Shown here: one piece after another, positions 42,103-53,120 of the stretch
Position numbering within the stretch: position 1 is the first letter of the stretch
Layout: every line of letters starts with the position of its first letter
NCBI GenBank assembly: GCA_934047225.1
Contig: OW203998.1
Location: 19,917,280-19,981,279 of the forward strand
Length of the DNA: 64,000 nucleotides
Source of the DNA: Ypsolopha sequella
Taxonomy: Eukaryota; Arthropoda; Insecta; Lepidoptera; Ypsolophidae
Direction of reading: 5' to 3'
Notes under the pieces: model-generated
Databases searched by the model: none
What the model was told of the DNA's origin: nothing
What the model saw: the letters and a program-made list of their open reading frames with translations, nothing else
Program-made: the position numbers and the translations under genes

Positions 42103-42505
42103 CTAAATACTGTCAAATTTTTGTGGACTCGAGCCGAATATCATGACCTTATAAGTATGCACGATAATCTCTGGATGAAAATATCATTTTTGTTTTCGAC
42201 AGAGATAAGCAGTTTCTCGCCTGGTATTCAGGTATTAGGTTCCTACTCCACAAGAAGTAGCGAGATATTTAGCATACTTATTTTTGGCAATACTATACAT
42301 ATTACTTACCAGATAAAATCTTTCTTTTACACAAGTCTGTAATAGCTTCCATTTGTAAGACTGTTTGAAACATAGATATTTCTTCCAGCCACATTGTTAA
42401 GCACATTTTAATAGCAGTTCCGTTAGCTAAGCCATCATCATCGAAAGTATATATTTGGGATTGTAGAAAACTTATTAGGCACATTAAAGAGACCAACACT
42501 ATCAT
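42103..42505 (-). CDS. Candidate two-exon gene for a small secreted protein
   Basis: Exon 1 (42505-42310) starts MIVLVSLMCLISFLQSQIYT, a clear signal peptide with likely cleavage near residue 17-20. It continues FDDDGLANGTAIKMCLTM, WLEEISMFQTVLQMEAI and TDLCKRKILS. It ends in phase 1 at the strong donor gtaagt (42309-42304). After a 139-bp intron, an acceptor ttttcatccag leads to exon 2 (42170-42103), which adds about 22 residues (IIVHTYKVMIFGSSPQKF) to a TAG. The total is about 87 residues with few cysteines. Exon 1 looks genuine; exon 2 is less certain. The context around the ATG is poor. It lies inside the 38.57-44.32 kb TIR-bounded region. The family is unrecognised. Confidence 0.45.
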
Positions 42506-43150
42506 GTAAATAATTTTGATGTTAACTTCAGGACATAGTTAAGAGTCTACGATTTGACTCCTTTGCATTGTAATCCAGACCATTTCATGAATATTGATTA
42601 TTCTATTATCCTGCATCCTTCTTTTGGATCTAAAACGGATTATGTCTGTATCACAACGCCAATTAAGCTGCACTTTATCAGCCTCTCCCGACCGCAATAT
42701 TGAACCTATTTTTGGATGAGAACATTACTAAATCTCTCTAAAGATTTCAGAAGGTCGGTCACTAACTTGTTCGTCACTAGTTGGGACCCTATCAGGCCAC
42801 CTACACCAATCATAACTGGAGGTTGAGTCAAGTGCCTTCTGTCCAATGAAGGTATATAAGTTCAACCGGGAGTTATAGATTAGCCGTGTCTGTCTTCCCT
42901 AAATTGGATGCAAATTCACCCAGTAAATAAGAAATTCTTGCTATAGCAAATTCGCAAAAGAAATTACTTTCAAGAACCATAAACAGTTTATTAATTTTTA
43001 CGTCAATGACATTTCTGCTAATAATCATAATATTTTGGAGAAGTTCTTGTCACAGTTTGTCTGAACTACTAATTACATTTTTTAGTTCAGGTTCAGGTGT
43101 CTATTTTTCTTGGTATTTTAAGTATGAAAAATATTGATTTTGGGTTGGAT
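42506..43150. other. Non-coding DNA
   Basis: No gene, RNA or complete repeat recognised. Confidence 0.35.
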
Positions 43151-44166
43151 TTAGTATCGTTTGGCAGTTGTATGGGGGTAAAAGTGGTTAAAGCTGGTAG
43201 AGGTGGGGTCCCCGATTATAACGCTGCCACACTTATTAAAAGGTAATGCACATTTTTCGAGAAATTAATAGAAATTGTTTCTTACCTCAAATCAGGTAAA
43301 AGGCGAAAACGGAACGTTAAAATGGGCGTTTGACAACCAAATCTGCCCTAGTTTATTGTCTGTGGTGTAAAATATTGTGCAATATCGATGAAACGGAACG
43401 CAAAAAAAAAAAAACTGCGTCATGTGTTTCTGTCATTCGTAATTCGTTAATTGGTAATTTTGGATTGAATAAATAAAAAATGTATGAATATTTTGTTGCT
43501 TTATTTGTTTTTACCTAGAAATCCTGTTCAAAAGGAGGTTAGTATACCCCCACTTCATAGTTAAAATAGGTTGAATCTGTTTTAAAACCGAATCAGAGCA
43601 CCCCGACTCTATACAGTCTTGTGGCTACTACCCCTAGAGTGTATATAAAAAGCCGAAGGCGCGAAGGGAGGGCAAACCCCGCCCGCAGTAATAAAGCTTA
43701 GGCACCTGTGTGAGCCGCAGCGGCTGAGGCTGGTCGCCGAAGGCGACCAACAAGCCGAAGCTGCGGAGGTGAGCACGGGTGCCTGTGCTTTGTTACGCAA
43801 GGGCGAAGGGGCTGCACTTCCCGCAGCGCCGTAGCCGATGCAGAAGTGAATTTGTGATATAAAAGCGACTTCAGTATTGATATGTTCAAATGGTTCAAAG
43901 ATTGACTTCTGCACTGGTAGGTTCAAGGTTAAAAGAAGGGGGGTTCTGCACTCCCCCTTTTTTCATCAGTTTTTCCATCTCTCCCCCACCTTTACTTTAA
44001 AAATATAACCTGAATTTGTTGATTATAACCTCAAAAAAGTAAAAAATTTAATATAAAAAAACGGTGGATTACCTTTTAATGGGGGGGGTACCAGGGTGTA
44101 GTGGCCACCCCCCTTCACCCCTCCCTGACCCCCTCCCCCCTCCTCCGCCTGCCAAACGATACTAAA
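43151..44166. mobile_element. Nested TIR element (~1 kb) with a GC-rich core
   Basis: tttagtatcgtttggcag at 43151-43168 is matched exactly inverted at 44149-44166. A second inner inverted pair (ttaaaaggtaat / attaccttttaa) is seen at about 43240 and 44070. The core (43640-43860) is GC-rich and hairpin-dense. It has no transposase. Confidence 0.65.
43640..43860. repeat. GC-rich palindrome cluster
   Basis: Includes ggtcgccgaaggcgacc (43732-43748, 7-bp stem), gccgcagcggc and gccgaaggcgcgaaggg. The style resembles the ggccttcggcc palindromes of the 55.7-64 kb array. Open frames on the minus strand are by-products. Confidence 0.55.
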
Positions 44167-44319
44167 TTTTAACCTTGATTTTTACCTGTCATATTTTTGC
44201 GTTATTAATACATGAAACATAACGATTTACAATCACATTGTTGCGTTCTATTTTACAAGCCACCAGGAGATAACAACACATCTCTCATAATGGACTTCAG
44301 ACGTCAAACGGAACACATA

Positions 44320-44613
44320 ATATAAAAAATTTTACCTTCCAATAAAATTGTTATTATGTTTCCTAAGACGTCTGAAGTCCAGACAATGTCTTCCTGGTGA
44401 ACCATTATGAGCCGAACAATGACGAAGAATATGGCGGCTTGTGGGTTCTTTGCGACTGTTGACAGGTACTCTGGGTAAAACGGCGCGGTCACGTGACGGA
44501 AACTAGCGACATCTGGCGGCTGTATTCGGAAAGGAACGATGTACTCTCATAATGGACTTCAGACGTCTTAGGAAACATAATAACAATTTTATTGGAAGGT
44601 AAAATTTTTATAT
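44320..44613. repeat. Palindromic element sharing the 38.57-kb terminal repeat
   Basis: Arms of about 60 bp (44320-44384 and 44549-44613) both contain ttttaccttccaataaaatt and cctaagacgtctgaagtcc in inverted orientation. The interior is the reverse complement of 38590-38731. It abuts the right end of the large TIR-bounded region, so related ends lie back to back. Confidence 0.65.
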
Positions 44614-45430
44614 TATTTTGATAAAATAGGATGTTATTTTTGAAATCTTTTTCTAGGGATCTGTTAAACAGAAACGCAATTGGAGAAATTCGGCTCGATA
44701 AAAATATTTACTGAAATGAGATCTTTTTCGACACCTATTCTCCTACTTTGACAATTTGGATTGGCATATGGAATGCAGTTATATTTTATTAGATGGGTTT
44801 TAACAGTATCTAGGACCTGGTTAAGGGCCTTACTAATGCCAAATGGGTACTTTCTAAAGCCTACTCCTCGTTTATGGCCAAACCAAAAATAATGAAAAAA
44901 TGTATTATGAATAATCAACTCTTAGACAACATATGCAACATTTTTCTTTTTCATACCACCAAAACTTCTACATGAATTTTTTTTTACTGAATGGTGTTTT
45001 TTGACCTCAAATTCCCTACTGTTCCTGAGTGGCTTGGCCGATTGAATTCATTTATGCTTTGATAAATAGATAAACTTTATAGCTATAAACATAACATAAG
45101 ATTATTCAATCGGGTAATCACGTCCAAGTGAAAAGTATAATTTTCTCCTATTTCGCCCTCTCAAGGACGCAGCCAGCATCGTAACAGCCACTATGCATTG
45201 CGCGCTGATATGAACAATATTTTAATGTCGTTTCCGTTAATATTTGTAGTGACAAATATCGAGCTGCTAATTTGGCGATGGTAATCGCCTTAAACGGTAT
45301 TTTGATAGCAACTTTAGTACATTTTATATTTAAAAAAAAAAACGATTTTTTGCTACTTTTCCACGAATCCGTCCCACTTGCACTGAGGGTTTTTTCGCAT
45401 ATGGAGTAAGAGGGACGCTTAAAGTTTTAC
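44614..45430 (+). repeat. Dispersed repeat family B, copy 3, split by a MITE
   Basis: 44614-44820 and 45294-45430 align with consecutive parts of copy 1 (1290-1620). They are separated by the TTAA MITE below. Confidence 0.6.
44821..45293 (+). mobile_element. TTAA-flanked MITE, copy 3, nested in family B
   Basis: 473 bp from ttaagggcc to tcgccttaa. It contains gtaacagccactatgcattg and gcgcgctgatatgaac. The host repeat resumes directly at the right TTAA. Confidence 0.7.
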
Positions 45431-45605
45431 ATATCGCCTTAACAACGTTTCTACCTATAGGTACATAGACTTACGCTTACAAGCACAAAGTATTTGTTTA
45501 TTTAATTTGATATGAATTACTGTTAATTTATGTAGATTAGTATTTAATTGTTATTATTTTTTTTTTACCATGGGTTTTAAACAGTTTTTTGTCTTTGTGT
45601 GCACT

Positions 45606-46040
45606 TATGACACTTTTTCTTTAATAATAATAATAATAATAATAATACAATTCTTTATTGCACGGAATAAAATTATCGTACAAAGGCGAGCTTAATACTA
45701 ATTAGTATTTTCTACCAACTAACCTTTGGCAATGAGGAAATTGTTGAGAGTAGTGGCATACTATTTAAATAAGTAATCCTGAAAATAGTCCTTAAATAAT
45801 TGGAATAACGAGACTACATCCGAATAAACATTTAAAGCAAAGTTATAGTTTATAATAAAATACATAAACTACATAAACAGTTTAATTGATTCTATCATCA
45901 ACGGTTTGCTGGTAGAAATCTCTTTCCGAGATAAGCCCGCCTTTTGCTTAAATTCTTTGATTACTGACACTGGTGATACGTTTTTGTTCTTGTGTGCAAT
46001 AAAGGATTTTGAATTGAATTGAATTGAAAAATGATACATA
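45606..46040. repeat. Two LINE 3' ends in opposite orientation
   Basis: Minus strand: tttgtacgataattttattc and gcaataaagaattg with a (taa)n tail at 45626-45650. Plus strand: gtgtgcaataaaggattttg followed by a gaatt repeat tail at 45990-46030. These are 5'-truncated tails only. Confidence 0.55.
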
Positions 46041-46378
46041 AACTTTCATGGATTAGGCTATGAGAGTAATACTGATGTTCGTACAAAAGAGAAAACTCAA
46101 TTAATTATGATTAGACTTCACTCTGAGGATATACCGTGAGAAGCACAACACGTGTCATTATAACACTAATAAGCATGAAACAAATAGGGGTGAAAAGGGT
46201 AAAATAACCCGTCTAGGCGAGAGCTTTACGTGATCAAAAGCTTAATCTGTTTTGTAGACGATGGGAAGAGATATAGTAAATAAGGATAGCTGCGTCTTTC
46301 TTATTTACAGAGGTCTATTGTCTGAAATACATTATATAATTTTATGTAGCAAGATTTTAGAAAGTAAAACTGCCTATC

Positions 46379-46635
46379 TATACAAGGTGAATTTGTGAAC
46401 ATCGTCCAAATTCATACTTGAGTCTTGGTAAGTGATCAGCATCACGAACCAATAACGATTTTTGTAAAATTCATAAAATGAAATTTCGACTCCCCATAGT
46501 GATTCACTCAGGACTGGGAGTGAATTACTATGGGAAGTCGAAATTTCATTATACGAATTTCACAAAAATTGACATCGATTCATGACCAAGCCTCCAGTAT
46601 GAATTTGGACGATGATCAAAAAGTCACCTTGTATA
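46379..46635. mobile_element. Near-perfect foldback MITE with TA borders
   Basis: tatacaaggtga at the left and tcaccttgtata at the right. The arms of ~120 bp include catcgtccaaattcatac and ccccatagtgattcactc and meet near 46510. It resembles a Tc1/mariner-type MITE. Half of it recurs at 29112-29255. Confidence 0.8.
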
Positions 46636-46639
46636 AGGT

Positions 46640-48500
46640 GTGTTTAATTGATGCAGTTAAATTAATACTGAAGACTCGGTATGGCAAAATCAAATGTAGC
46701 TGCATTTCCAAAATGTTATTTGCCTTACCCATACTAATAGACGGAGAGCTAGCGACCAAATCGGTCATGTGGCTTCAGCTGTATTGAAACTCCGTTAGCT
46801 ACTTCCCTGAACAACCTTTTCCGATAATCTTCGTGCTGGCAGGCCGCGAGCGGTGGGTGCGGGTGTAGTGTGGTGGGAAAAAAATTTAAAAAAATGTGGG
46901 CTCAGCGACTTTAATTTTTTTTCAAACAGTTGCTCTGTACTCCCTGTGCACCCAAAAAAAAATTAAATCGGTCGGGTGGTGGGAAGGGGCTGCCAGCGTT
47001 AATTAAAAGCACCAAAATAATGATAATTTTCATGTGGGCTCAGATATCAGCCGGCGAACGCGTCAGCGCGCTCACGGCTCCGGCGGCTTGGCGTAAAGCA
47101 ACTGGCTGGATTAATTTTTAGGGTTCCGTAGTTTTTGTTAAGTAAAGTAACGACCGTTTACTTATGACACTAATCTGACACTTTTGTTCGCCATAATTTT
47201 ACCGACTACAATATACTTATTATGTAGTTTTTGCCGTTTTCTCCAATAGTGTGTAACCCTTCGATACGGGCCAACAGAGCGCATATGATATATGAAAAAA
47301 GGGCCTTATTTACCAATAAAAGTAAGAAAAACATCCATTTTCTTTATTAGAAAATAGCTTTTTCTAGGGTCGTGTATCATAAAACATATTTCCTGTAATC
47401 TTTTACAGGGTCGCACATTCTCATGAATGTTTCATGATATCAGTTCAACTGTTATAGAAAAAGAATTCTGAATTGGAATAATTTAGGATTTTTCTCCAAA
47501 AAGATAAAAGAGACATTCAAATGTTTTGTCGACCGTTGCTCTGTACTCTGTTACACAAAACTTGTGATAGTTTTTTGGATAATATTTGTATGTGCCTTCA
47601 TACGAGTATATTGACATTATAATATAAGCATATAGGTATGGAAAAATTTCTCCAAGTTTTGAAACTCAAGTCAGGCCTGTTCCACTACGCCAAGACTACA
47701 TAAAGCCAAGGTACATTTGCGGCCCGCCCAGGCGCACCATTCAGTGGGTTAAGAGGCGTCATCACACCAAAACCTCCATAGAAACGCTGTCACTACATTG
47801 TGGGGTGTCTATGGAATATTATTATAATATTTTAGGCTGTGTCCATCAACAATATTTAAATCTATGTTTAAGTCGAACTAAAATCATAAAATTTAAGTAA
47901 TATCTTAACAACAAACCCCTAAAATACGTAAATTTAAAGAAAATTTTACTAAAAGTGTAACCGAATGTGCTTTTTTATTTAGATAAAATCAAAAAATGAG
48001 TATGAGTCAAACATCTAAAATTTTATAAATGTTAATAATAACCAAAAATAATGTTTGAAAACGTCCACAATCTTGCCAAAATATAGTTTATTTTTAAACA
48101 AGTTTACAATTTTGCGCCCGTGATGAAATCGGCACGATTGTATTTTCCTCGCAAGTTTCATGGAGCGTGCCCCTTATATCGAAATGAAACAGCATGACAT
48201 TTGGCCACGCCTACTACTGAGTTGGTCGCGTCGCGATGTCTGTTCTTATAAAGGGATAGAGATACGAGATAGAAAGAAAAGCGGAGAGAGGTAGGCTAAC
48301 TCTCTGGTGGTAGGTGAATAAAATTTTAGGCACTCAGCGCTGTGTGAGCTGAATGCCACTGTATTGCCACAAAGTACATAGATACTACGAAACGATACAA
48401 CGAGCGAAAACAAACGCACACATGCATAGATGCGTATGTATGATGTTATTTTAATAACTAAATTATATTAATATTTATATTATATGTATTTATATATGTT
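46640..48500. other. Non-coding DNA
   Basis: Includes a short minus-strand tacggaaccct fragment (gggttccgtag, 47120) and two similar stretches around gctctgtactc (46932, 47537). No gene is supported. Confidence 0.35.
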
Positions 48501-48913
48501 TAAATTAACATTATATCATTGCAGTATAGAAACGCAGAAAGAAAAGTAAATCTGGATGTGAGAAGCTCTGAACCGGGAATCGAACCCGGGACCTCTCGCT
48601 TGCCAGGCGATTGCTCTAACCTCTGAGCTATCCAGGTCTCAAAACAACTGGTGAATTTACGGATGTGCTTTCCCATACTGCAATGTTATTTATAGATACC
48701 CACTTTATAGTGAGCCACTTGGCGCCTAGAGGACGCTAGTGTATTCAAAGCAAGTCAAAGACCATTATGCTCTACCGTCACCTGTTACAGTATCGGGTAG
48801 TGAAGAATACACATTTCTCTTATCGAAACTACGATTCCCGGTTCAGAGCTCCTCACATCCAGATTTACTTTTCATTCTGCGTTTCTATACTGCAATGATA
48901 TAATGTTAATTTA
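48501..48913. mobile_element. Foldback element with 82-bp arms
   Basis: The left arm (48501-48583) begins taaattaacattatatcatt and the right arm (48831-48913) is its complement with a few mismatches. The spacer of about 250 bp contains the tRNA-like segment and unrelated DNA. An isolated arm occurs near 29262. Confidence 0.7.
48565..48639 (-). tRNA. tRNA-like sequence, Ala-type anticodon GGC, probably a pseudogene or SINE head
   Basis: On the minus strand: a D-arm with stems gctc and gagc around agaggtta, an anticodon arm with loop ctggcaa (anticodon GGC), and a T-arm ccggg-ttcgatt-cccgg with perfect stem and a canonical B box. The A box tagctcagagg is also canonical. The acceptor stem pairs at only about five of seven positions, and no intron is seen. 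Position across the edge of the foldback arm favours a mobile tRNA-derived head over a working gene. Confidence 0.4.
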
Positions 48914-49039
48914 TATCTCCTTGCGATGGATAAATCGCCAAGTGTTCAAACATAGAAATTTATTTCTGTCATAGTATATATATGTTTATGTAGATATTAT
49001 ATGTTATATTATTATGCAGATATTAGTAGAAGTTAATAT

Positions 49040-49195
49040 TTATAAAAATAATTAATTAATTAAATTATTTGGCACTACCAATCACTGTAATCTCCACATT
49101 ACCAAAAGTTAACTGGTAGAGAATGCTAATTAGCATTAAGTTCGCCTTTGTGCATTGTAAACTTATTTTGTGCAATAAAGAATTTACATACATAC
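49040..49195 (+). repeat. LINE 3' end with ACAT tail
   Basis: gctaattagcattaagttcg and ttttgtgcaataaagaattt match the 45.6-kb tail in opposite orientation, then (acat)n. Confidence 0.5.
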
Positions 49196-49829
49196 ATATG
49201 ATGCGATGATCTCGGCAGAATTTCGTATTGGCATTCGACCGACTTCGACCGAGATCGTCGTACGACGCGTCTATGTGTGCGTGCGCCTGTTTTCGCTAGT
49301 TATGCGGAGTGAACCTTCTGTAAGTGGTTATTTTGTGGTATTGCTGCGTAATGAGAGTAGTAGTTTATTAAAGTGTCTTTGAAGAGTGGGTCTTCTGTAT
49401 CTACTACTACTCGTATTATTTATTGTGTGCTCAATTGCGTCTTAAGAGGCTGCACAATGCTAAAATTCAGTCCTGCTCTAACGTTTTTGTTTTTTAACTG
49501 TTTATCCTACTCTAATCAGATGCAGCGCACGCAAAACTTCAGTTATTTTGAAATCACGGCTACATTAGGACATTCATTATAATTTCTTTATGTAATAAAG
49601 ATGTTATTTTCTACTAAGTATCTGCGTGTGTTGGTTTCGTTTCAATTGGTTTTGAAATATGGGAACTGAATCGCTTTTTTCGTGAAATTCATGCTTTCTT
49701 TGAAGTAATATAATTAAAAGAAGATTAAAAGTATGTTTATTTATAAACTGTAATTAATAATTGTATTGAGATAATAAAACACGGTAATTTTTTTCGAATT
49801 TTTACTATCTACATTAACGGAACCGAATC

Positions 49830-50061
49830 CAATGAGCGTTTTTCTCGTTGTTTTTTTTTCTTAGTTCTTAGTTTTCCTCCAGATGGCGCTGTCCATGTCA
49901 CCATAGATAAAATGTGTTTTATAGCAATCAACGTCAAAGTGGTTTTTCGATTGTTTGGAATTGGTGCAAATTTTGTCTTTGATTCTGTTGCTAAAGAATA
50001 TGACAGTGCCATCTAGGAATCTTATTAAACACTAAATTTGACACAAAGAAAAACGCTCATT
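49830..50061. repeat. Foldback MITE
   Basis: atgagcgtttttctcgttg against aaagaaaaacgctcatt, and ccagatggcgctgtcc against gacagtgccatctagg. Confidence 0.65.
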
Positions 50062-50582
50062 CAAATCGGATGTTTAGCATTGAGGAGCCCCTTAAAACGT
50101 CTTCGATGACCACAATGTGTGACCCGTGCCATCAACAATTTCACCTTCATTTATTGACGAACCAAAGGGTTCCAAAAGATAAGCTTTTACCTACAAATAA
50201 ACCAATAGAGAAGGGTCGCAGCACAATCAGACTCACTGAAATTTATGCCTTTTGTCTGATTATAAACTTTACGTGATCTCCGCACATTGAACAGAATCAA
50301 GTGGCTTTGTTCGTTTTCTTGCCCACAGTCGAGGCTTATATTTTATGCCTTTGTATTTGCAGTGACAGAAAAAGGCAAGTGTATATAAAATGAAACGAAT
50401 ACTCGTCAGTTGCCACCATTGTCTGTTCAACAAAGGAGGTTGGAGGTTTTTTTCCGGTTTCCATTGAAAACTTCAAAGTCTAAAAAAAAAAAATTTCGAT
50501 TATTATATTGAAACTACGTTCAAACGCACTTACGAAATCTACTAATATTTCTTTTCTTAACATAATACTTCTGCGTGTCTAT
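50062..50582. other. Non-coding DNA
   Basis: The open frame at 50070-50276 has no motif, splice support or upstream signal. Nothing else is recognised. Confidence 0.35.
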
Positions 50583-50912
50583 CATCCATCAGCCTTATTC
50601 GTCCACTGCTGGACATAAGCCTTTCCAGGACTTTGCCACACCCGGCGGTCATCCTGGAAGAATTGCCCATACTCACACACGCTGAGCAGGGGTTGGTGAG
50701 CGCGGTGTCGGAACCCTCGCATTCTGTTCCATATAAGACCCGGCTATTAGGGATGGATATACCGCCATCCACCGGTCCCAGGCTTTGTGGGCCTCCCGGT
50801 TTTTTGCCTGTGAGCTGTCCTCTTACTCTCCCCCGAATTACTTCGATGGTGTCTCCAAGTAAGATGGTAGTACCTCCACAGTCGAGCCCGGCATCAGCTC
50901 TACCACCTGTCT
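50583..50912 (-). mobile_element. SINE-like retroposon family, copy 4 (minus strand)
   Basis: The reverse complement matches the 10994 family (ccagcagtggacgaata, gcggtatatccatccctaat, caggtggtagagctgatgc). gtctat on both sides is too short to be a convincing target duplication. Confidence 0.7.
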
Positions 50913-51866
50913 ATACCACAATAATAAATCTCACTTTGAATATTGTAACATATCCTGTCACTTACTGAATAAATGCATTTTTTTAAAGTTGTATTTTCGA
51001 TATAATTATTTTGAAAAAGTAATATTATTTTGTTTTTTTTTTACATTTTTCTTTATTTTCAATAATCTTAACCTAGTTACAAAAATGCACAATCAACAAA
51101 AACCCATAGGGTTTATCAGTGATTGCGGAGTTCGGTACTTATATTAAATTATAGTAGCAATAGGTAAGCATCTCACAACCATAGCTGGGTGGTGATCGCG
51201 GTCGGTCCGCACACACAACACGCTTCCACGTTGAAAGTAATATTAGGTAAACATAATATGAAACCAGAAAAAGGTATTACTAAGTATTTTAAATAGAGCA
51301 TGTGTGTATGTACAGATCAAGTATTTCACATCTCATCTATCGCTCACCTGTGGGTCTTGGGATCAAAGTGTTTGTGCTGGGCCTGGTAACTTTTCTCCTT
51401 TGCTGTCTGTACTACTGTAAATGTGGACTGTGGCTTGCATTTCGTATTTCACACTTGGGAACACCTCTGCCACCCCCTTTGGGATTCATATCGTGACGAT
51501 ATGTTTACACAGCAATTGTATATCATGTTCCTGAAAATAAAATAAATCTAGGTTCATTCCATGAAATTACATAATTGTTAGATCGTAACCAATTTGCTCA
51601 GCAAACAGTTGGTTATATAATTTGTTGTTACATAATTTACTTGCAGATATTACAAGAGGTTCTCCGAAATGGTTATAACTTTATTTTCTCTAGTGAAGGT
51701 ATTACAAACTATTTTCTTTGCGTAAATCGTTGGTAGACGCGTAACACGCACGACCGACGTCTATCTCAATAAGCTAAGCGAGCGGGCGAACGCGGGTAAA
51801 AAACATACACAACCACAAAAAACCGGCCAAAAAAGAACCACCTTTATTATGAAATCCGATAGTTCA
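50913..51866. other. Non-coding DNA
   Basis: AT-rich. The open frame 51302-51496 contains a hydrophobic stretch but no supporting features. Confidence 0.35.
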
Positions 51867-52219
51867 TCTTCTCACTAATATTATAAATGCGAAAGTTTGG
51901 ATGGATGGATGGATGGATGGATGTTTGTTACACCTTCATGCCGTAACCACTGAAACGATTAGGCTGAAACTTTGCACAAATGTAGTTCTAGACCTGGATT
52001 AGGACATACTACTACATTTAATTGGAAGGCAATGGGGTGTCAAGTCCCTATAGAAAAGTGATGTGGTGTTACTCCTTCACGTCATTGAATATTAGTGGGA
52101 TGGGACAGTGAGTATGGAATGAGATGGGATAGTGGCATTAGTGGGATGGGATGGGATGGGATTCGATATGACTTTACAAAAACTTAATCAACGCGGGCGA
52201 AGCCGCGGACAAAAGCTAG
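51867..52219 (+). mobile_element. Non-autonomous Helitron
   Basis: Begins tc...actaatattataaatgcg and ends gcgaagccgcggacaaaagctag followed by T, with an A before the 5' tc. A 5' TC, a GC-rich 3' hairpin, a CTAG end and A/T target are Helitron hallmarks. Internal (ggat)n at 51898-51921 and (gggat)n at 52143-52162 are microsatellites inside the element. It has no Rep/helicase sequence. Confidence 0.75.
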
Positions 52220-52294
52220 TTGTTAATAAAATTGCAAAAAGTCCCAAATGTATACTACTTGCGTAAAATTAAATGATTGCTGATTTTTAAGTTT

Positions 52295-52445
52295 CCGTAT
52301 AGAATCTAAAGGGTACAAAAGGACCGTATGTCAAGCAGCCTCATATCTTTGGAAAGATTTTAAATTATACCATTTTCCTGACTTTCCTCAAAACTGACGA
52401 AATACGGGACCCTAAGCACGCGAGTCTGTCTCGCACTTGACCTGT
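52295..52445 (-). repeat. tacggaaccct-family fragment (minus strand)
   Basis: On the minus strand: tcaagtgcgagacagactcg near 52440, and cctttagattctatacggaa near 52295. Confidence 0.5.
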
Positions 52446-52629
52446 TTTTTTCTGTAGAAAACATTACATTTACAGTAAATCATTAAAGCTAGATAAAACA
52501 CATTTAAATTAAATTTTAGTGAGATATATTTCGGGCCATTCGGGCCGGGCATCAGTCACTATGTTTCATCTAGTTTTAGTAATTTAAAAAGACAAAAAAG
52601 TCAATATTTAATACATAAGGTCTTTCAAT

Positions 52630-53120
52630 TTAAGGCACATGACCACGCTAAATAAGGAACTCGATGTGTGTTGGTACAAATATCAACGGAAACGACATTG
52701 AAATAATGTTCATTTCAGCGTACCTTGAAAAGTGGCTGTTACGACAACCACTGCGTCTCCGGCTAGCGCAAAATAGGAGAAAATAATACTTTTCACATGG
52801 ACGCCATGAACGGAAAAAAAATTTGAACTTAAATTTTTTAGATCCAAAAGTTTCCTATAATTTGGTGAAATAATGATTAAAATCGCTTTAGGCGTTTGGA
52901 AGGAGTAAGAGAATTCTTGTGTTAATCATGCGACACGTTCGATGACTTTTGATTTTTTTTGTCAAAACTTACAATAGAAAAACAGTTTATGAAACTTAAA
53001 ATTTATTTTTGACTCTATAATGCCTATTATATATTTTTATGAAAGTTTTTGAACCACAAGTGTGGGAGGAGTAGGCCTTCAAAGACAGGTTCAAATTGCA
53101 GTTGTATCCATTCGCCTTAA
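52630..53120 (-). mobile_element. TTAA-flanked MITE, copy 4 (minus strand)
   Basis: TTAA at 52630-52633 and 53117-53120. On the minus strand it carries gtgaaaagtattattttctc, ctgaaatgaacattatttc and ggcctactcctcc, in the order seen in copies 2 and 3. Confidence 0.65.

Larger units (their letters stand above)
38566..44324. mobile_element. Large element bounded by ~40-bp perfect TIRs (5.76 kb)
   Basis: attatgtgttccgtttgacg and the following tctgaagtccattatgagag (38566-38605) are matched exactly inverted at about 44285-44324. The interior holds a decayed DIRS-like reverse transcriptase, a four-unit tandem repeat, a poly(A) run and a candidate minus-strand gene. I see no transposase for these ends, so it could be a composite built from related MITE ends instead of one transposon. 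Confidence 0.55.

Noticed and set aside
48565..48639. Functional tRNA gene
   Set aside because: Acceptor-stem mismatches, an unusual GGC anticodon for a eukaryote, and overlap with a foldback arm. Kept only as tRNA-like.
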